Positions 12,801 through 40,687 of a stretch of DNA of 64,000 nucleotides are shown here, piece after piece. Numbering within the stretch: position 1 is the first letter of the stretch; every line of letters starts with the position of its first letter. Under the pieces are notes generated by a model. That model was given only the letters and a program-made list of their open reading frames with translations. It had not been told where the DNA came from and did not search any database. The translations under genes were made by a program, and so were the position numbers. This DNA comes from Streptacidiphilus albus JL83 (GTDB lineage: Bacteria > Actinomycetota > Actinomycetes > Streptomycetales > Streptomycetaceae): the NCBI RefSeq assembly GCF_000744705.1, contig NZ_JQML01000001.1, forward strand, positions 8,442,017-8,506,016. The letters run 5' to 3'.

Positions 12801-15800
12801 CTGGGCCGGCAGGACTGGAACGGTCCCACCGGCGGCCTGCTGCACGCGCCGTACGGCCCGCTCGCCGGCGGCATGGACCGCACGGCCGAGCGCCCGCACC
12901 TGCTGGACGTCCTCGGGCAGGTGAGCGACGGGAGGCTCACGTTCACCTGGTCGTACTCCCGGGAGCTGCACCGGCGCGGGACCGTCGCCCGGCTGGCGGC
13001 CGAACTGGCGCAGGAGCTGCGGGAGATCGTCCGGCACTGCGCCGAGCCGGGTGCGGGGGGCCGCACCCCGTCCGACTTCCCGCTGGCCGCCCTGGACCAG
13101 GCGGCGGTCGACCGGCTGGTCGGCACCGGACGGGACGTGGTGGACGTCTATCCGCTGACGCCCACCCAGACCGGCATGGTCGTGCACGGCCTGGACGAGG
13201 CGGAGCACGGCATGTACGTCGAGCAGCTCACCTTCGTGCTGGACGGCGCCCGCGACCCCGGGCTGCTGGCCGCGGCCTGGCAGCACGTGGTCGACCGCAC
13301 CCCGGTGCTGCGCACCTCGGTGGCCCTGCGGGACGTACCGGTGCCGCTGCAGCTGGTGCACCGCGAGGTGGCGCTGCCGGTCACCGAACACGACTGGAGC
13401 AGCCTGACGGAGGACCGGCGCGCGGCGGAGCTGGAGCGGCTGCTCGACGAGGGCCGGGGTCGTCCGCTGCCCCTGGACCGGGCCCCGCTGCTGCGGCTCG
13501 ACCTGGTCCGGCTCGGACCGGACGCGGTGCGGGTGGTGTGGACCTTCCACCACGTGCTGCTGGACGGGTGGAGCGTCTTCCAGGTCCTGTCGGACGTGCT
13601 GGCCGCCCACGCCGCGCTCGCCCGCGGCGAGCAGCCGGCCCTGCCCGAGCGCCGACCCTTCGCGGACTACGCCGCCTGGCTCGCCGCCCGCGACACCGGC
13701 CGTGCGGTGGAGCACTGGCGGGGCGTCCTGGCGGACCTCGCCACGCCCACCGCGCTGCCCTACGACCGCAGGCCCGCCCGGGGCGCCACGGCCCGCTCCG
13801 GGGTCTGGCTGTCGCAGCGGCTCGGCGAGGACGGGACGGCGCGGCTCCAGGAGTTCGCCCGCCGGCACCGGCTGACCGTCAACACCCTGGTGCAGGGCGC
13901 CTGGTCGCTGCTGCTGTCGCGCTGGAGCGGTGAGCAGCGGGTCTGCTTCGGCACCACCGTCTCAGGTCGGCCGACCGACCTGACCGGCGCCGACACCGTC
14001 GTCGGCCTCTTCATCACCACCCTGCCCGCGCTGGTCGCGGTCGACGGCGGCGCGCGCTGCGACGCCTGGCTGCGCGCGGTGCAGGAGGGACGGGCCGAGG
14101 ACCGCCGGTTCGACCACGTGCCGCTGGCCGAGCTGGGCGCGCTGAGCGAACTGCCCCCCGGGACGGGGATGTTCGACAGTCTGGTGGTCTTCGAGAACTA
14201 CCCGGTCGGCGATGCGACGGCCGGCGCCAACGGTCTGCTGATCCACGGACTGGAGGCCAGGGAGGCCACCAACTACCCGCTCACCGTGGTCGTTTCGCCC
14301 GGCGACCGGCTCAGTGTGGAACTCGGTTACGACCCACGGTACTTCGATCCTGGCACGGCCGGTTCGCTGGCCGGGCAGCTGCTGCACACCCTGTCCGCGC
14401 TGGCCGCCTCGGACGGCGCCCTCCGGCTGGACGAGGTCGACGTCCTGCCGCCCGAGGAGCGGACCAGGGTGCTGCGCGGCCCGGTGCGCCCGGCGCTGGG
14501 CCCGGTGACCCCGGCCGCCCTGCCGGTCCTGGTCGAGGCGGCCGTGGACCGCCGGCCCGGCGCACCGGCGCTGAGCGCGCCCGGCCTGGAGCTGAGCTTC
14601 GCCGAGGTCGAGGCGCGGGCCAACCGGCTGGCGCACCGGCTGATCGCCCGCGGCGCGGGCCCCGGCGACCTGGTCGCCCTGCTGCTGCCGCGCTCGGCGG
14701 ACATGGTGCTGGCCCAGCTCGCGGTCGCCAAGGCCGGCGCCGCCTTCCTGCCGGTCGACCCCGGCTATCCGGAGGAGCGGGTCGAGCTGATGCTGCGCGA
14801 CGCGGCCCCCGCGCTCACCCTCGACGCCAAGGAGGTCGCCGACCTGCTGACCGCGCCACCGCAGGGGGTCCCCGGCCACCGGCCCACCGACACCGACCGG
14901 ATCCGCCCGCTCGACCTGGACGACCCGGCCTACGTGATCTACACCTCCGGCTCCACCGGCACCCCCAAGGGAGTGGTGGTCACCCACCGCGGGCTCGCGG
15001 TGTTCGCCGCGGCCGAGGCCGAGCACTACCGGGTGGCCCCGGGCGACCGGGTGCTGGCCTTCGCCACGCCCAGCTTCGACGCCTCGGTGCTGGAACTGTG
15101 CATGTCCCTGCCCCAGGGCGCCCGGCTGGTGGTCCCCGCCCCCGGCCCGCTGCTCGGCGCCCACCTGGCCGAGGTGCTGCGGGCGGAGCGGATCACCCAC
15201 ACGCTGCTGCCGCCGGCCGCCCTCGCCACCCTGCCCGCCGGCGCCCCGGGCACCCTGCCCGACCTGAAGACCCTGGTGGTCGGCGCCGAGGCCTGCGGGC
15301 CCGACCTGGTCGCCCGCTGGGCCCCGCACCACCGCATGGTCAACTCCTACGGGCCCAGCGAGGCCACCGTGGTCGCCACCTGGTCCGCGCCGCTGGAACC
15401 GGACGGGGCCGCCCCGCCGATCGGCCGCCCGCTGCCCGCCACCGGCGCCTACGTCCTCGACGCCAGGCTGCGGCCGGTCGCCGACGGCGTGGCCGGCGAC
15501 CTGTGGCTCAGCGGACCGACGCTGGCGCGCGGCTACCTGGGCCGCCCGGGCCTGACCGCCGCCCGCTTCACCGCCGACCCCTTCGGTCCCCCCGGTACCC
15601 GGATGTACCGCACCGGCGACCTGGTGCGCCGCGACTCCCGCGGCGAGCTGCACTACCTGGGCCGCACCGACCACCAGCTCAAGCTGCACGGCCACCGGAT
15701 CGAGGCGGGCGAGGTCGAGGCGGCGCTGGTGCGTCACCCGGCCGTGCTGGACGCCGTGGTGAGCGTGCGGGAGGACGAGCCGGGGCTGCCGCGCCTGGTC

Positions 15801-16283
15801 GCCCACCTGCTGGTGGCCCCCGGCGCCGAACCGCCCGCGGGCGCCGAGCTGCGCGCGCTGGCCGCCCGCACCCTGCCCGGGTACATGGTCCCCTCGGCGT
15901 TCGCGCTCCTGGACCGCTTCCCGCTCACCGAGAACGGCAAGACCGACCGGGCGGCCCTGCCCGCGCCGGTGCCGGCCGAGGCGGAGGACCCGGTCGGCCG
16001 GGTGGCGCCGCGCACGCCCACCGAGGAGGCGGTGGCCGCCATCTGGGCCGAGGTCCTGCAGACGGCCGTGGGCGTGGAGGAGGACTACTACCTGCTGGGC
16101 GGGGACTCGATGCGCGCCCTGCTGATCGCCTCCCGGGCCAATGACGCCTTCGGCCTCAGGCTCACCCCCCGCGACGTCCTGGTCTCCCGCACCGTGGCCG
16201 CGCTGGCGGAGCTGGTGGAGGACCAGGTGCTGAGCGAACTCGAAGACGCCGCCCACGGCGGCCCCGAAGACGACGAACGGTGA
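3..16283 (+). CDS. Non-ribosomal peptide synthetase, 5' end outside window
   Basis: This synthetase builds a peptide on carrier domains in the cytoplasm. The frame is open from base 3, so the true start lies upstream; 5426 codons are visible before the stop. The domain order is A(partial)-PCP, C-A-PCP-E, C-A-PCP-E, C-PCP-E, C-A-PCP. Every PCP keeps the LGGDS serine site, every C has HHxxxDG and every E has HHxxxDxxSW. The fourth visible module lacks an A domain. The C-terminus ends in a short acidic tail after the last PCP, which may dock to the next synthetase. The stop is 13 bases before the next start and overlaps its TGAGGA ribosome site, so the two genes are almost certainly co-transcribed. 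The family and domain calls are secure; the product is unknown. Confidence 0.97.
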   Translation, partial: TPTIGGALPHTRVYVLDAAMRPQPPGTDGELYIGGDAVARGYLNRAGLTAARFVADPFGAPGARLYRTGDRARWTADGEVEFLGRLDRQVKLRGFRIEPGEIEAALRRNGAVGEAVVVVREDEPGRERLVGYVTPADPDRDPDPAALRTALAAALPAHMVPSVVVVLAALPLTPQHKIDRRALPAPVRQAAAGPAAPLTGRERSLAAIWAQVLGVGSVGAGEDFFELGGDSILAARTLTRVREELGVRLTLRDVFTARTVAALARLLGAQPAAAPPEPIPPAPREVPLPLSSAQRRLWFLDDLGAGAAEYNTGVALRLLGAPDPEALRRALRRLVARHDSLRTTFGTVDGQGVQRIAAQAALPLRTADLGDLPAERRAEAVEQLLTEELSRPYDLTDGPLARALLVRLADEEHLLLLGQHHIITDGWSVGILTRELAALYHAEVSGEPDGLPAPALQYPDFAVWEQGRPVPGEAEDLRYWKRCLSGLQQLQLPTDRPRPALRTTSGAAHRHRLPAELVARLRHLAAGRGTTVFTLFAGASALLFSRYSGQRDVAFGTVTTGRDRRELEEVTGFFANTVVLRGDVDEAATVDRFVESMRTTVLDAFAHAGVPFGRVVEELAPPRDPSRTPLVQVLVVQQAAAATLPPAGGLRFEDHPLPRPAARFDLVLEFAPEPGGGCALTVEYNTDLFEARTVARISGHLHRLLAGMAEGPQRRLAELPMLSEEEQRTLLDSWNPAGPGRADRPDTTLPELFQAQVARTPDRTAVRRAPAGLDYAEVNRRANRLARLLVSRGAGPERLVALCLPRSAELPSALWAVLKSGAAYLPVDPGYPAERIRLMLEDARPALVVATRETATALPEGCAALILEDCAAPDAGLRGADEADLTDADLTDADLTDADRLGPLLPDHPAYVIYTSGSTGRPKGVVVTHRSVVGLAAWAAERFGSGGLAHVIASTSLNFDVSVFELLCPLLVGGSVEVVADLSALAEEPVRRRVGLVSGVPSVISRLFAGGTAPVVADTVVLAGEALPAQVVRDLREALPGCGIANVYGPTEATVYATAWFAGAEAPDQAPPIGRPLAPTRVYVLDGALRPQPPGVTGELYLGGGSLARGYLRRPGLTAARFVADPYAAPGTAGGRMYRTGDLVRWSADGELEYVGRIDQQVKVRGFRIELGEVEEALSGCEGVAQAAATVHESGGNRRLVGYVVPVPQARVEPEAVRRALGLTLPDYLVPSAVLVLPALPLTTNGKLDRGRLPDPGPAAHTVRHVAPRTPAEQALAAIWADILGVDRVGADDNFFQLGGDSILSIQVVARARQAGLSLTSRDVYQHQTVAALARCADDAGPLLPAAPAAVAAVGAAPLTPIQRWWFDRAAGRAGHFAQALSVQLPEDLDPAALEDALNDLVAHHEALRSGFPAREGTRTGAEAVRWWIEERAPRLALARHTGPDTDTPHFGPFELGQGPLLRAVLHDRGPGRPPVLHLAVHHLVVDGVSWRVLLEDLDLAYRARRAGGDGADALPAPSSPLRAWARRLSAYAADGGFDDETEYWSRAVPAALPPLPADLEGTDTYASARSVTVRLSRADTAVLLRTLPDTYRTRANDVLLGALGRVLCGWSGQDRVLVDVEGHGREELFADLDLSRTVGWFTTRHPVALAVPAQAGWDAVLKQVKEQLRAVPRHGLGHDLLHGLGRLGTEPGVPAAQVSFNYLGRMGFPQSPDGLYRGAFRSLELDADPLAERPHALEVVGQLDGEELEFTWFYSDRRYRAATVAALAERYAEALADLARYAAGPGAGGRTPSDFPLARLDQAAVDRITGAGPGDVEDVLPLTPTQAGMLFHGLSQEDSGVYFQQLSFVLEGVPDPELLAGAWQQVTDRTAVLRGRVVWQDVPEPLLVVQRHAPVPVDRPDWRELTEDERRARLGDLLDRDRARGIDLAQAPLQRLVLARISDTAVRVVWSFHHLVLDGWSLFQVLSDVFACHAARSGDGAAATDLPPDTLPDRRPYRDYVAWLRERDWERAERHWQDRLAGLTEATPLPWDREPRQSHRAESTQAVRVSLPEAATRALEELARTSGLTLNTLVQGAWALLLGRQTGREEVVFGTTVSGRPPELPGSEAMTGLFITTLPTRAAVPAEGTLLDWLRRLQQDQSEDRRFDYVPLTRMRTFTGLPERVALFDSIVVFENYPVDDDLAAAHGLRLSGLEGIETTNYPLSLVAYPGPELSLRLCYDPQLFEAGTARRLAGQLTVLLAGMPEGGLLPPARLPLLTAEGRAQVLDAWNDTATELPDRSVAELFAEQVRRTPGATALEAGSETLSYRDLDTRAAALADRLAALGVRAERPVAVLMDRSVELIVAQLALVRTGGVYVPLDGRAPRERLRRMLAGAGAELLLTDAAWAPTARELCPGEGVLRVDGPGAEARPEPGGAAVAPAVRPDNLQYLMFTSGSTGAPKGVAVRQRDVAALALDRAFTGHDRVLVHSPHAFDAATYEVWVPLLRGGTAVLAPPADLDAAVVRRAVTEQGVNCLWLTAGLFRLLAQEDPGCLRGAREVWTGGEAVPGTAVRRVLEACPGLTVVDGYGPTETTTFATRRIFRSGDPLPAVLPIGRPLDNTRVYVLDGLLQPQPPGTAGELYIAGAGLARGYAGRPGESAARWVADPFGPPGGRMYRTGDTARWSEDGELHFVGRTDEQIKIRGFRIEPAEIEAALTALPEVAEAVVSLYQEGGRKRLAAHLVLAEGAAAPSATELRARLAADLPDYMLPAAFVTVAELPLTANGKVDRRRLPAPDRSAAGDSAYRAPDTEAERVLAGIWAELLGVDRVGVDDNFFVLGGDSILSIQVVSRARAAGLALTPRDLFRRPTVAALAAAAGTAESVAGTGPVSGEVGLTPIQHWFLEPQPARAPTSGESVFNQSVVLEAPSEVDPDLLRRALTALWAHHDALRSRFTLAQDGAWEQHCAPAEDPAPELLRVCDLAGLDPAAAEEAEAGVTATAHAGFRLDRLPLLTARLFTTGGARPDRLLLTVHHLLVDGVSWRVLLEDLETAYRQALEGRPLRLPARTTSVQEWTRRLRAHTGNGGFAEQRAHWQAVARHCAAPLPVDGEGGNTAAEARAVTVRLDRERTDELLRRVPGVYRTRIDDVLLAALGRVLAEWTGRRTVAVGLEGHGREDQLFEDVDLSRTVGWFTTLFPVALEVPEGDWGTALKSVKEQLRAVPDRGLGYGALRYLARDGRLAGAATAGISFNYLGRFDWSAEGAALVGAVPGGLGGAEAPGTERPHLLDVVARVEDGRLEIDWHYSSGRHREQTVTGLARGMLRALEEILVHCADPAAGGRTPSDFPLARLDQAAVDRVVGDGRAVADVYPLTPMQAGMLFHNLLEPEGSTYVNQVQLVLSGVTDPDALAEAWQHAVDANPVLRTRLSWQESAEPLQLVQQRATVPVTRHDWTGQTAEELERGTARLLAEDRQAGLDLSTAPLMRLALIRLSPTRVRLVWTFHHVLLDGWSAAQVFDEVCERYAALTSGRRPSLPERAPFGDYLRWLAGQDAAGAERYWRGTLAGFRAPTALPRDRQPAGAHRSSSSASVRMTLDTAVSVRVREAAQQAGLTVNTLLQGAWALLLSGYGGGEDVVFGTIVSGRPADLAGVTSMVGLFINTQPTRVRVDRRRRLLDWLGELQAAQSEARRHDSVSLAQLQTWSEVPGGTALFDSILVFENYPFDAAAATRHGLAVEAERDVEPTNYPLSVAVVPGDALTVNLDYDPAAFDAATVEEVGAGLRTLLAAMADDLDRPLADLPLPEPLPEPGRGRGPLERSADALPAPVPSAPGQVAPALPAPGAGGDRPPRTDAERTLAAIWSEVLGVPDVSADDNYFALGGDSILGIQIVSAARRAGLALTPRHLFAHQTLAELALAAEEAPVTAVVAEQGAVVGEVALTPVQHWLFDTLGGDARFTQAVSYQLAADTDETLLRAALTAVLAQHDALRLRFEEAGPGRWRQYGVAPGGAPVGLRVHHLPADEPAATAARLRDLAEELAGGFDLATGPLLRAALCRPGGEQHPVLLLAAHHLVVDAVSWRLILEDLDTAYRALCAGRGPDLGAKSTSFRAWAQRLAAHAAAGGFDQELAHWQDLDRGAGTAPLPTDGSGANTGAVEETLTVGLDAEETRRLLQEVPEVYRTRVNDVLLCALGRVLARWTGRDRVAVALEGHGREELFEDVDLARTVGWFTTVYPVALDVPGDADTGTALKAVKESLRAVPRGGVGYGALRYLRPGAGPQLPGLPQIGFNYLGRQDWNGPTGGLLHAPYGPLAGGMDRTAERPHLLDVLGQVSDGRLTFTWSYSRELHRRGTVARLAAELAQELREIVRHCAEPGAGGRTPSDFPLAALDQAAVDRLVGTGRDVVDVYPLTPTQTGMVVHGLDEAEHGMYVEQLTFVLDGARDPGLLAAAWQHVVDRTPVLRTSVALRDVPVPLQLVHREVALPVTEHDWSSLTEDRRAAELERLLDEGRGRPLPLDRAPLLRLDLVRLGPDAVRVVWTFHHVLLDGWSVFQVLSDVLAAHAALARGEQPALPERRPFADYAAWLAARDTGRAVEHWRGVLADLATPTALPYDRRPARGATARSGVWLSQRLGEDGTARLQEFARRHRLTVNTLVQGAWSLLLSRWSGEQRVCFGTTVSGRPTDLTGADTVVGLFITTLPALVAVDGGARCDAWLRAVQEGRAEDRRFDHVPLAELGALSELPPGTGMFDSLVVFENYPVGDATAGANGLLIHGLEAREATNYPLTVVVSPGDRLSVELGYDPRYFDPGTAGSLAGQLLHTLSALAASDGALRLDEVDVLPPEERTRVLRGPVRPALGPVTPAALPVLVEAAVDRRPGAPALSAPGLELSFAEVEARANRLAHRLIARGAGPGDLVALLLPRSADMVLAQLAVAKAGAAFLPVDPGYPEERVELMLRDAAPALTLDAKEVADLLTAPPQGVPGHRPTDTDRIRPLDLDDPAYVIYTSGSTGTPKGVVVTHRGLAVFAAAEAEHYRVAPGDRVLAFATPSFDASVLELCMSLPQGARLVVPAPGPLLGAHLAEVLRAERITHTLLPPAALATLPAGAPGTLPDLKTLVVGAEACGPDLVARWAPHHRMVNSYGPSEATVVATWSAPLEPDGAAPPIGRPLPATGAYVLDARLRPVADGVAGDLWLSGPTLARGYLGRPGLTAARFTADPFGPPGTRMYRTGDLVRRDSRGELHYLGRTDHQLKLHGHRIEAGEVEAALVRHPAVLDAVVSVREDEPGLPRLVAHLLVAPGAEPPAGAELRALAARTLPGYMVPSAFALLDRFPLTENGKTDRAALPAPVPAEAEDPVGRVAPRTPTEEAVAAIWAEVLQTAVGVEEDYYLLGGDSMRALLIASRANDAFGLRLTPRDVLVSRTVAALAELVEDQVLSELEDAAHGGPEDDER
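850..5370 (+). other. NRPS module 2: C(LCL)-A-PCP-E
   Basis: C spans about 856-2180 with HHIITDG at 1259-1279. A spans about 2245-3770, PCP about 3800-4010 (Ser codon 3906-3908) and E about 4070-5360 ([10 protein letters not shown]). The pocket read by alignment to the GrsA positions is D-V-F-S-V-A-V-V-Y plus the A10 lysine. I do not recognise this code with confidence. The E domain predicts a D residue. Confidence 0.88.
2649..2700 (+). repeat. 15-bp tandem repeat inside module 2 A domain
   Basis: The unit GCCGACCTGACCGAC is present in three consecutive perfect copies plus a partial fourth. It encodes repeated Ala-Asp-Leu-Thr-Asp. It lies in the surface loop just before the A3 motif ([11 protein letters not shown]) and is in frame, so copy-number change would alter loop length without breaking the protein. 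Confidence 0.9.
5440..9980 (+). other. NRPS module 3: C(DCL)-A-PCP-E, Val-like code
   Basis: C spans about 5450-6790, A about 6840-8330, PCP about 8360-8580 and E about 8620-9970. The pocket reads D-A-Y-W-W-G-G-T-F-K, which from memory belongs with the Val group (DAFWxGGTFK type). E carries [10 protein letters not shown] and EGHGRE, so a D-Val-like residue is predicted. The preceding C follows an E and starts with the [12 protein letters not shown] pattern of D-Cl domains. Confidence 0.85.
10030..13060 (+). other. NRPS module 4: C(DCL)-PCP-E with no adenylation domain
   Basis: C runs from 10030 to about 11330 with an intact HHVLLDG. Instead of the roughly 1450-base A domain there is only about 150 bases encoding a Pro/Ala/Gly-rich linker (11335-11480). 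A normal PCP with LGGDS follows (about 11480-11690), then a complete E domain (11740-13060; [16 protein letters not shown]). The reading frame is intact throughout. The residue must be loaded by an A domain on another protein or another module, or the module may be skipped. Confidence 0.93.
13120..16230 (+). other. NRPS module 5: C(DCL)-A-PCP
   Basis: C spans about 13130-14440, A about 14510-15970 and PCP about 16000-16220 (serine in LLGGDSM). The pocket reads D-A-L-L-V-G-S-V-V-K. It is nearly identical to module 10 (one change, V to I), so both probably take the same amino acid, which I cannot name. There is no E domain, so an L residue is expected. Confidence 0.85.
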
Positions 16284-16296
16284 GGAACCGACGACC

Positions 16297-36312
<20,016 letters not shown>

Positions 36313-36461
36313 CGGCCCTCCGGGCCCCGGTCCGGCCGCGGCCGGGAGCCGTCCGGCCGGCCCGCGGCCCTCCGCCGGGGCGACCGGCAGGGAGCAGCGA
36401 GCAGTGACCACAGAGCCAGCGACACAGACCGGCGACCGCCGGTGAGGAAGAGGGGAACGCC

Positions 36462-36665
36462 ATGGACGAGAACACCCGCTACCAGGTGCTGCGCAACGAC
36501 GAGGAGCAGTACTCGCTCTGGCCGGCCGACCTCGACGTGCCCGCGGGCTGGCAGCCGGTCGGCAAGGAGGGCACCGAGGCCGAGTGCTCCGCCCACGTCG
36601 ACGAGGTCTGGACCGACATGCGCCCGCGGAGCCTGCGCGAGCGGATGGCCGACACCGAAGCCTGA
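36462..36665 (+). CDS. mbtH: MbtH-like NRPS helper protein
   Basis: MbtH proteins bind the N-terminal part of adenylation domains and are often needed for their folding or activity. This one has 67 residues, the usual length. It carries the family pattern: QYSLWP at residues 16-21, Trp30 in PAGW, and VDEVWTDMRP-SLR at about 46-59. It begins 150 bases after the end of the second synthetase, behind a GAGGAAGAGGGGA ribosome site, and is followed 15 bases later by a strong hairpin. That places it as the last gene of the NRPS transcript. It probably serves A domains of both synthetases. Confidence 0.97.
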   Translation: MDENTRYQVLRNDEEQYSLWPADLDVPAGWQPVGKEGTEAECSAHVDEVWTDMRPRSLRERMADTEA

Positions 36666-36680
36666 CCGGCCGGAAAGACG

Positions 36681-36712
36681 GGGCGCCGGTCGCAGATCGC
36701 CGTCCGGCGCCC
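36681..36712 (+). terminator. Perfect-stem hairpin after mbtH
   Basis: GGGCGCCGG (36681-36689) pairs perfectly with CCGGCGCCC (36704-36712) around a 14-base loop. It starts 15 bases after the mbtH stop. It has no U-tract, as is common in Streptomyces. It probably ends or attenuates the NRPS-mbtH transcript before the acetyltransferase. Confidence 0.6.
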
Positions 36713-36735
36713 GCCCACACCCTAGGGAGACCGCC

Positions 36736-37248
36736 ATGACCCCCGTTCTGCGCACCGAGCACCTGGAATTCGTTCCCTACCGACCCGAGGACGAGGACGC
36801 GTTCGTCACCCTGCTGCGCAACGAGCAGGTGTGCCACTGGATGGGCCAGGACCTCTCGCCCGAGCCGGAGGTCCGCAGGCTGTTCGGCCTGCTCCAGACC
36901 GAGGTGTATCCGAAGGAGATGTTCGACGTGTGGGGCCTGTGGCTGGACGGCACGTACGTGGGCCACGCCGAGGTGAAGAAGACGGGAAACGTCGAAGGCT
37001 ACGAGCTGATCGCCGCGCTCGCCCCCGAGTACTGGGGCCGGGGACTGGGCACGGAGGTGGTCGGCGGCCTGCTGCGCCACGCCGCCGACCACCTCGGGGT
37101 CGCGGAGGCCTACGGGATGGTGGGCGCGGAGAACGCCGCGAGCCTGGCGCTGTGCCGCCGCATGGGTTTCCGGCACCTGCGCGACGTGGTCGCCGAGGAC
37201 GGCACGGTGACGAAGCTGCTGGTGGTCTCCACGGCGGTCCCGGCGTGA
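36736..37248 (+). CDS. GNAT-family N-acetyltransferase (RimJ/RimL type)
   Basis: This 170-residue enzyme should transfer an acetyl group from acetyl-CoA to an amine. The acetyl-CoA motif A (WGRGLGT) is at residues 100-106, and AENAASLALCRRMGF at about 131-145 is the usual C-terminal part of the fold. The ATG at 36736 has AGGGAGA upstream. It lies in the same direction as the NRPS genes but behind the post-mbtH hairpin. Since at least two modules seem to add basic residues, it could acetylate the peptide or protect the host, but that is inference. It could equally be an unrelated protein or small-molecule acetyltransferase. Confidence 0.9.
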   Translation: MTPVLRTEHLEFVPYRPEDEDAFVTLLRNEQVCHWMGQDLSPEPEVRRLFGLLQTEVYPKEMFDVWGLWLDGTYVGHAEVKKTGNVEGYELIAALAPEYWGRGLGTEVVGGLLRHAADHLGVAEAYGMVGAENAASLALCRRMGFRHLRDVVAEDGTVTKLLVVSTAVPA

Positions 37249-37268
37249 GGAGTCGACTGCCCGTCGGC

Positions 37269-38000
37269 TCAGCTGGCGGTGCAGGGCTGGGAGGGGGCGT
37301 GCCCGGGGGCGGCGTGGTGGAGGGTGAGGACCAGGCTCAGGCCGGACGGTCCGGCCTGCGCGGAGGCGAGCTCGGCGCCGGCGGGTAGCTGGGCGAGGTC
37401 GATCGTGTGGGGGGCGAGCCGGGCGGTCAGGGTGGAGGAGGCGCCGGGGAGGCGGTCGAGGACGGTGACCGGGAGCTGCTGCCCCATCAGGGTGACGGTG
37501 GTCGGGGTGATGGTGAACGAGTGCGGGGTGACGGTGAGCGCGGTGTTCACGGTGACGGGGAAGCCGAGCTGTCCGGCGGTCGCGGTGAGGGTGAGGCCGG
37601 TGCCGTCGCTGCCCAGGGTGAGGCCGCTGTTCCTGCCCTGGCTCAGTCGTTGCTGGAGCGCGGCGTAGGGGATGGTGGCGGTCGCGGTGCCGGTGCGGTA
37701 GCTGCCGCCGGTGGTCACGCCGTGCAGGACGATCCGGAGGTCGAGCTCGGTACCGGCCCGACGGATGCCGTCGGCGTCGATCTGCGCGGTGCCGAGGCTG
37801 CCGCCGAGGGCCTGCAGACCTGCGAGGGGATCGGTGAGCCGGGCCCGGACGGGCCCGGCCGGCTTGAGCCGGCAGGAGATCGCGCGGGCCATGCGCCGGC
37901 CGGCGACGTGCTCGATCCCGAGGTCGGCGCCGACGGCGCCGAGGGTGACGGCCGCCGCCAGGGCGGCGGCCACGGTCTTGTGCCTGCGGCGGAATTTCAT
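37269..38000 (-). CDS. DUF2993 / LmeA-like secreted or membrane-anchored protein
   Basis: This 243-residue protein has a basic start and one hydrophobic N-terminal segment (about residues 8-25) that acts as a signal or anchor. The rest is an alternating beta-rich Thr/Leu sequence of the DUF2993 type. The mycobacterial relative LmeA takes part in lipomannan maturation; the role in streptomycetes is not known. A Cys at about residue 43 and one near the C-terminus could form a disulfide. Its ATG overlaps the stop of the upstream membrane protein by four bases (ATGA), so translation is coupled. It converges with the GNAT gene only 20 bases away. Confidence 0.75.
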   Translation of the reverse strand: MKFRRRHKTVAAALAAAVTLGAVGADLGIEHVAGRRMARAISCRLKPAGPVRARLTDPLAGLQALGGSLGTAQIDADGIRRAGTELDLRIVLHGVTTGGSYRTGTATATIPYAALQQRLSQGRNSGLTLGSDGTGLTLTATAGQLGFPVTVNTALTVTPHSFTITPTTVTLMGQQLPVTVLDRLPGASSTLTARLAPHTIDLAQLPAGAELASAQAGPSGLSLVLTLHHAAPGHAPSQPCTAS

Positions 38001-38440
38001 GGTGCGGGCTCCTTGGCGGGGCGGGGCGTTCCGTGGGGCGGACCGTTGTGGCGTCGGTGCACGAGCGGGCCGCCGAGGGCGATGGCCGCGCCGAGGCAGA
38101 CGCCGACGACGAACTGGGCCTGCGTCGGCGGCATCCAGCGGTGCAGCAGGTATTCGGCGGCCAGTGCCAGCGCGACCAGGAGCAGCTTGAGCAGGATCAG
38201 GTCCCGCCAGGGGAACCGGTCCATGGCGCCGCCCTGCTTGCCGCGGCGGGTGCGCCACCACCGGACGGACAGCACGACGGCCAGGGCGGTCACCATGGTG
38301 GCCAGCACCCGCAGGGCGTGCTCCCAGGGCGGTCCGTGGCCGTCCGAGGTCCAGCGCCAGCCGAAGTACAGGCCGGTGAGGACGAAGACGAGGCGGATGG
38401 CGCGGGGCGAGGGCCCCGGTCCGGGGGGACTGGTTCGCAT
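37997..38440 (-). CDS. Small multi-pass membrane protein, function unknown
   Basis: The protein has 147 residues with three or four hydrophobic segments (around residues 14-30, 43-62, 78-97 and 105-125) and short basic loops. I recognise no family. It overlaps the DUF2993 gene by four bases and follows the PadR regulator by 54 bases, so the three genes form one leftward unit. That suggests a cell-envelope function under PadR control. Confidence 0.8.
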   Translation of the reverse strand: MRTSPPGPGPSPRAIRLVFVLTGLYFGWRWTSDGHGPPWEHALRVLATMVTALAVVLSVRWWRTRRGKQGGAMDRFPWRDLILLKLLLVALALAAEYLLHRWMPPTQAQFVVGVCLGAAIALGGPLVHRRHNGPPHGTPRPAKEPAP

Positions 38441-38494
38441 GCTCGGCTCCGGGTCGAGGGGGCAGGGCGATTTCGGGAGCGCGTGCCGGGCGGT

Positions 38495-39064
38495 TCAGCG
38501 GCGGCGCAGCTGCGCCTCCAGGCGCGCGTGGGTCAGTTCCAGCCAGGTGATGTAGGCCGAGGCCGTGGCGTAGCCGTGCTCGTGTGCCATGGTGTGGATC
38601 TCGCCGACCCATCCGGGGTCGAGCTCGGGGATCTGCGGCTCCGGCTGGTGGGCGGCGGGCAGGCCCGGTGAGAGCGCGTCGTGCTTGCGGCGGTACTCCA
38701 GCTCCGTGTGCACCAGGTCCAGGGCGATCCGGGGGTCGAGCTGCCCGGCGAAGACGAAGCGCAGCGTGAAGTCGGGGTCCATCGGCCGGGGGGAGGGCTC
38801 GAAGGGGGCCCGGGCCCACTCCAGCAGCGCCTCGCGGCCGGCCTCGGTGATCCGGTACACCTTGGCGTCCGGGCGTCCCGCGCGCGGGTCCACCTCGAAG
38901 TCCACCCAGCCGCGCTCGGTCAGCTTCGCGAGTCGGCGGTAGATCTGCGGCAGTTGGACGCCGTAGCCGATGTACCGGCCCCGGCCCTGCATCCACCGGC
39001 GCAGGTCGTAGCCGGAGAGACGGCGCAGCGCCAGGACGCCGATGATCACGTAGTCGAGCTGCAT
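38495..39064 (-). CDS. PadR-family transcriptional regulator
   Basis: This 189-residue regulator has the N-terminal winged helix of PadR proteins (YVIIGVLALRRLSGYDLRRW, then PQIYRRLAKLTERGWV and a RPDAKVYRITEAGREAL wing) and a C-terminal helical dimerisation part. PadR proteins usually repress a neighbouring gene and themselves, and let go on binding a small ligand. It is divergent from the esterase at 39221 and heads a leftward operon. A consensus-like promoter and an imperfect palindrome lie just before its start, which fits autorepression. Confidence 0.93.
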   Translation of the reverse strand: MQLDYVIIGVLALRRLSGYDLRRWMQGRGRYIGYGVQLPQIYRRLAKLTERGWVDFEVDPRAGRPDAKVYRITEAGREALLEWARAPFEPSPRPMDPDFTLRFVFAGQLDPRIALDLVHTELEYRRKHDALSPGLPAAHQPEPQIPELDPGWVGEIHTMAHEHGYATASAYITWLELTHARLEAQLRRR

Positions 39065-39074
39065 TTCCCATACC

Positions 39075-39092
39075 TATGTTCCTAAGTACCTA
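39075..39092. promoter_or_regulatory. Candidate PadR operator next to padR start
   Basis: TATGTTCCTAAGTACCTA is an imperfect palindrome (12 of 18 positions symmetric). It sits directly downstream of the predicted padR transcription start, a normal place for an autorepressor site. The left half CTATGTTC recurs before the esterase gene. Confidence 0.45.
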
Positions 39093-39099
39093 TGCCGCC

Positions 39100-39127
39100 A
39101 TGCTATCCATCGACCTCCCTCTGTCAA
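39100..39127 (-). promoter_or_regulatory. Predicted promoter of the padR operon
   Basis: On the minus strand, TTGACA (39127-39122) is followed after 16 bases by TAGCAT (39105-39100). The start point would be near 39093, about 28 bases before the padR ATG. The hexamers stand out in an AT-richer patch of an otherwise very GC-rich region. Confidence 0.55.
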
Positions 39128-39169
39128 GACTGGCTATGGCGGATGCTGCTGGGCGCCAATATGCGCCAG

Positions 39170-39189
39170 CTATGTTCTAATGTATATAG
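39170..39189. promoter_or_regulatory. Candidate PadR operator before the esterase
   Basis: CTATGTTCTAATGTATATAG consists of two imperfect inverted arms, CTATGTTC and GTATATAG, around TAAT. It shares CTATGTTC and a following TAA with the site at 39074. It contains TAATGT and TATATA as possible -10 elements and ends 32 bases before the esterase ATG. Confidence 0.45.
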
Positions 39190-39220
39190 AAGCCCGGCAG
39201 TCCAGACCCGGAGGTCCCGC

Positions 39221-40036
39221 ATGACCCGGCCGCACACCGAGCCCACCCGGCCCACCGGGCCCACCGAGTTCACTCGGACCTTCGCCGCCGCCGACGGCAC
39301 ACCGCTGCCCCTGCACGTGTTCTCGCCGCCGGGCCGGGCCCGGGCCGCCCTCCTGCTCTTCCACGGCGGCGGCTGGATGATCGGCTCACCGGCCATGTTC
39401 TTCCCCCAGGCCCGGGCCCTGGCCCAGGCCGGCATCCTCACCGCCAGCGCCGGCTACCGGCTGGTCGGGGCGGGCGCCGACAGCCCGCTCGACTGCATGG
39501 CCGACGCCGAGAACGCCGACCGGCTCTTCCGAACGGTCGCCGCGGACGCGGGCCTGGCCTCGATCGGCGTCGGCGGCGGATCCGCAGGAGGCCAACTGGC
39601 ACTCAGCCTGGCCGCCTCGCCCGCACGGGCGTACAGCAGCCTGGTGCTGTTCAACCCCGCCCTGGACGCCTGCTGCGAAGGCGCGGCCATCGCCGAGCTG
39701 CTCAAGGTCTCGCCCCAGCAGGCCAGAGCGTTCTCGCCGCTGCACCAGGTGCGGCCCGGCATGCCCCCCACCGTCATGTTCCACGGCACCGACGACCGGC
39801 TGGTGCCGATCGCCCTCGCCCGCCGCTTCCGCCGGCTGATGACCGATGCCGGCACGGAGTGCGAACTCGTCGAATTCCCCGGCGCAGGACACGGTTTCTT
39901 CAACCACGACCCGAACGGCAACCCCGCCTACGACGACGTCCTCGCGCGAACCCGGGCCCACCTCCTGAGGACCGCGGGGGAGGAGGGTCGGGACCGCCCT
40001 CGAAGCGCTGCGGAACTCGACCCCGACGTCGCGTGA
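39221..40036 (+). CDS. Alpha/beta hydrolase, hormone-sensitive-lipase-type esterase
   Basis: This 271-residue hydrolase should cleave carboxyl esters. It has the HGGGW oxyanion motif (about residues 49-53), the nucleophile elbow GGGSAGG (Ser near 118), the acid in HGTDDRLVP and the base in GAGHGF. No signal peptide is seen, so it should be cytoplasmic. I chose the ATG at 39221 because GGAGG lies six bases upstream; an earlier in-frame ATG at 39092 has no ribosome site and would run through the operator region. It is divergent from padR, so it is a likely PadR target. It is not a good candidate for NRPS release because it lacks thioesterase-type features. Confidence 0.92.
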   Translation: MTRPHTEPTRPTGPTEFTRTFAAADGTPLPLHVFSPPGRARAALLLFHGGGWMIGSPAMFFPQARALAQAGILTASAGYRLVGAGADSPLDCMADAENADRLFRTVAADAGLASIGVGGGSAGGQLALSLAASPARAYSSLVLFNPALDACCEGAAIAELLKVSPQQARAFSPLHQVRPGMPPTVMFHGTDDRLVPIALARRFRRLMTDAGTECELVEFPGAGHGFFNHDPNGNPAYDDVLARTRAHLLRTAGEEGRDRPRSAAELDPDVA

Positions 40037-40111
40037 GGGCTCACGACGAGCGCGTGACCGACGGGCCCGAGCACCTGGCTCCGCGGGCCGCGGCAGTCCG
40101 GGCCTGACCCG

Positions 40112-40687
40112 TCACCGTCGCGCTCCTGCTGCGGCATACAGCACGGTGCCGGTCACCAGCAGGGCCAGCGCGGTGTCGGTGGAGGGCGCCGTGCCGGGGG
40201 GACAGATCATCCAGCCGGCCACCTGTCCCACGGTGTTGTCCGGAAGCTGGGCGACCACGGCGAAGGCGTACCAGCCGGTCGGCAGGGTCCAGGCGAGGTG
40301 CGCCCCGCACAGCACCGCCCCGAGCGCGGCCAGGCCGGCCAGGCCCGCGCCGTCCCGGAGGACGACCTCGGTGGGGGCGAGCGTCGCTCCCGCCGCCTGG
40401 GCCGCCAGCAGTGCCGCACCGGTGAGCGCGCCGATCAGCAGCACGTGCGCCGCCCGGCGGGGCAGCCACCGGATCGCGGCCGTCCGCTCCAGCGTGGCAT
40501 CCCGCCCGTCGAGCCCGACGGAAGCGGCCGCCACCATCGCGGTGAGGACCAGGGCCGCTGTCACCGGGTTGGTCGAGCCCTGGCCCCCGTCCCGGTTGCA
40601 GACCCACGCCGCCAGCGCGACGAGGGCGACCGCGGCGGCCGAGGTGGGCACCTGCCGGGAACGCGTGTACAGGATCAGCCACCTCAT
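40112..40687 (-). CDS. Integral membrane protein, ABC permease-like, last gene of operon
   Basis: The protein has 191 residues with about five hydrophobic segments. Its start overlaps the stop of the preceding permease gene by four bases. It probably forms part of the membrane domain of the ABC transporter encoded upstream, but it has no diagnostic motif that I can see. An accessory or immunity subunit is also possible. Confidence 0.8.
   Translation of the reverse strand: MRWLILYTRSRQVPTSAAAVALVALAAWVCNRDGGQGSTNPVTAALVLTAMVAAASVGLDGRDATLERTAAIRWLPRRAAHVLLIGALTGAALLAAQAAGATLAPTEVVLRDGAGLAGLAALGAVLCGAHLAWTLPTGWYAFAVVAQLPDNTVGQVAGWMICPPGTAPSTDTALALLVTGTVLYAAAGARR

Noticed and set aside
36404..36445. 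13-codon GTG frame between the second synthetase and mbtH, behind GGAG
   Set aside because: It is too short and has no feature beyond a chance ribosome site; it could be a leader peptide but nothing supports that.
38033..38671. Plus-strand frames opposite the padR operon
   Set aside because: They are antisense shadows; the minus strand has a clear winged helix, membrane segments and coupled starts.
39221..40036. HSL-type esterase as the missing NRPS thioesterase
   Set aside because: Motifs are those of carboxylesterases, it is under a different promoter with PadR, and it lies beyond the cluster's terminator.
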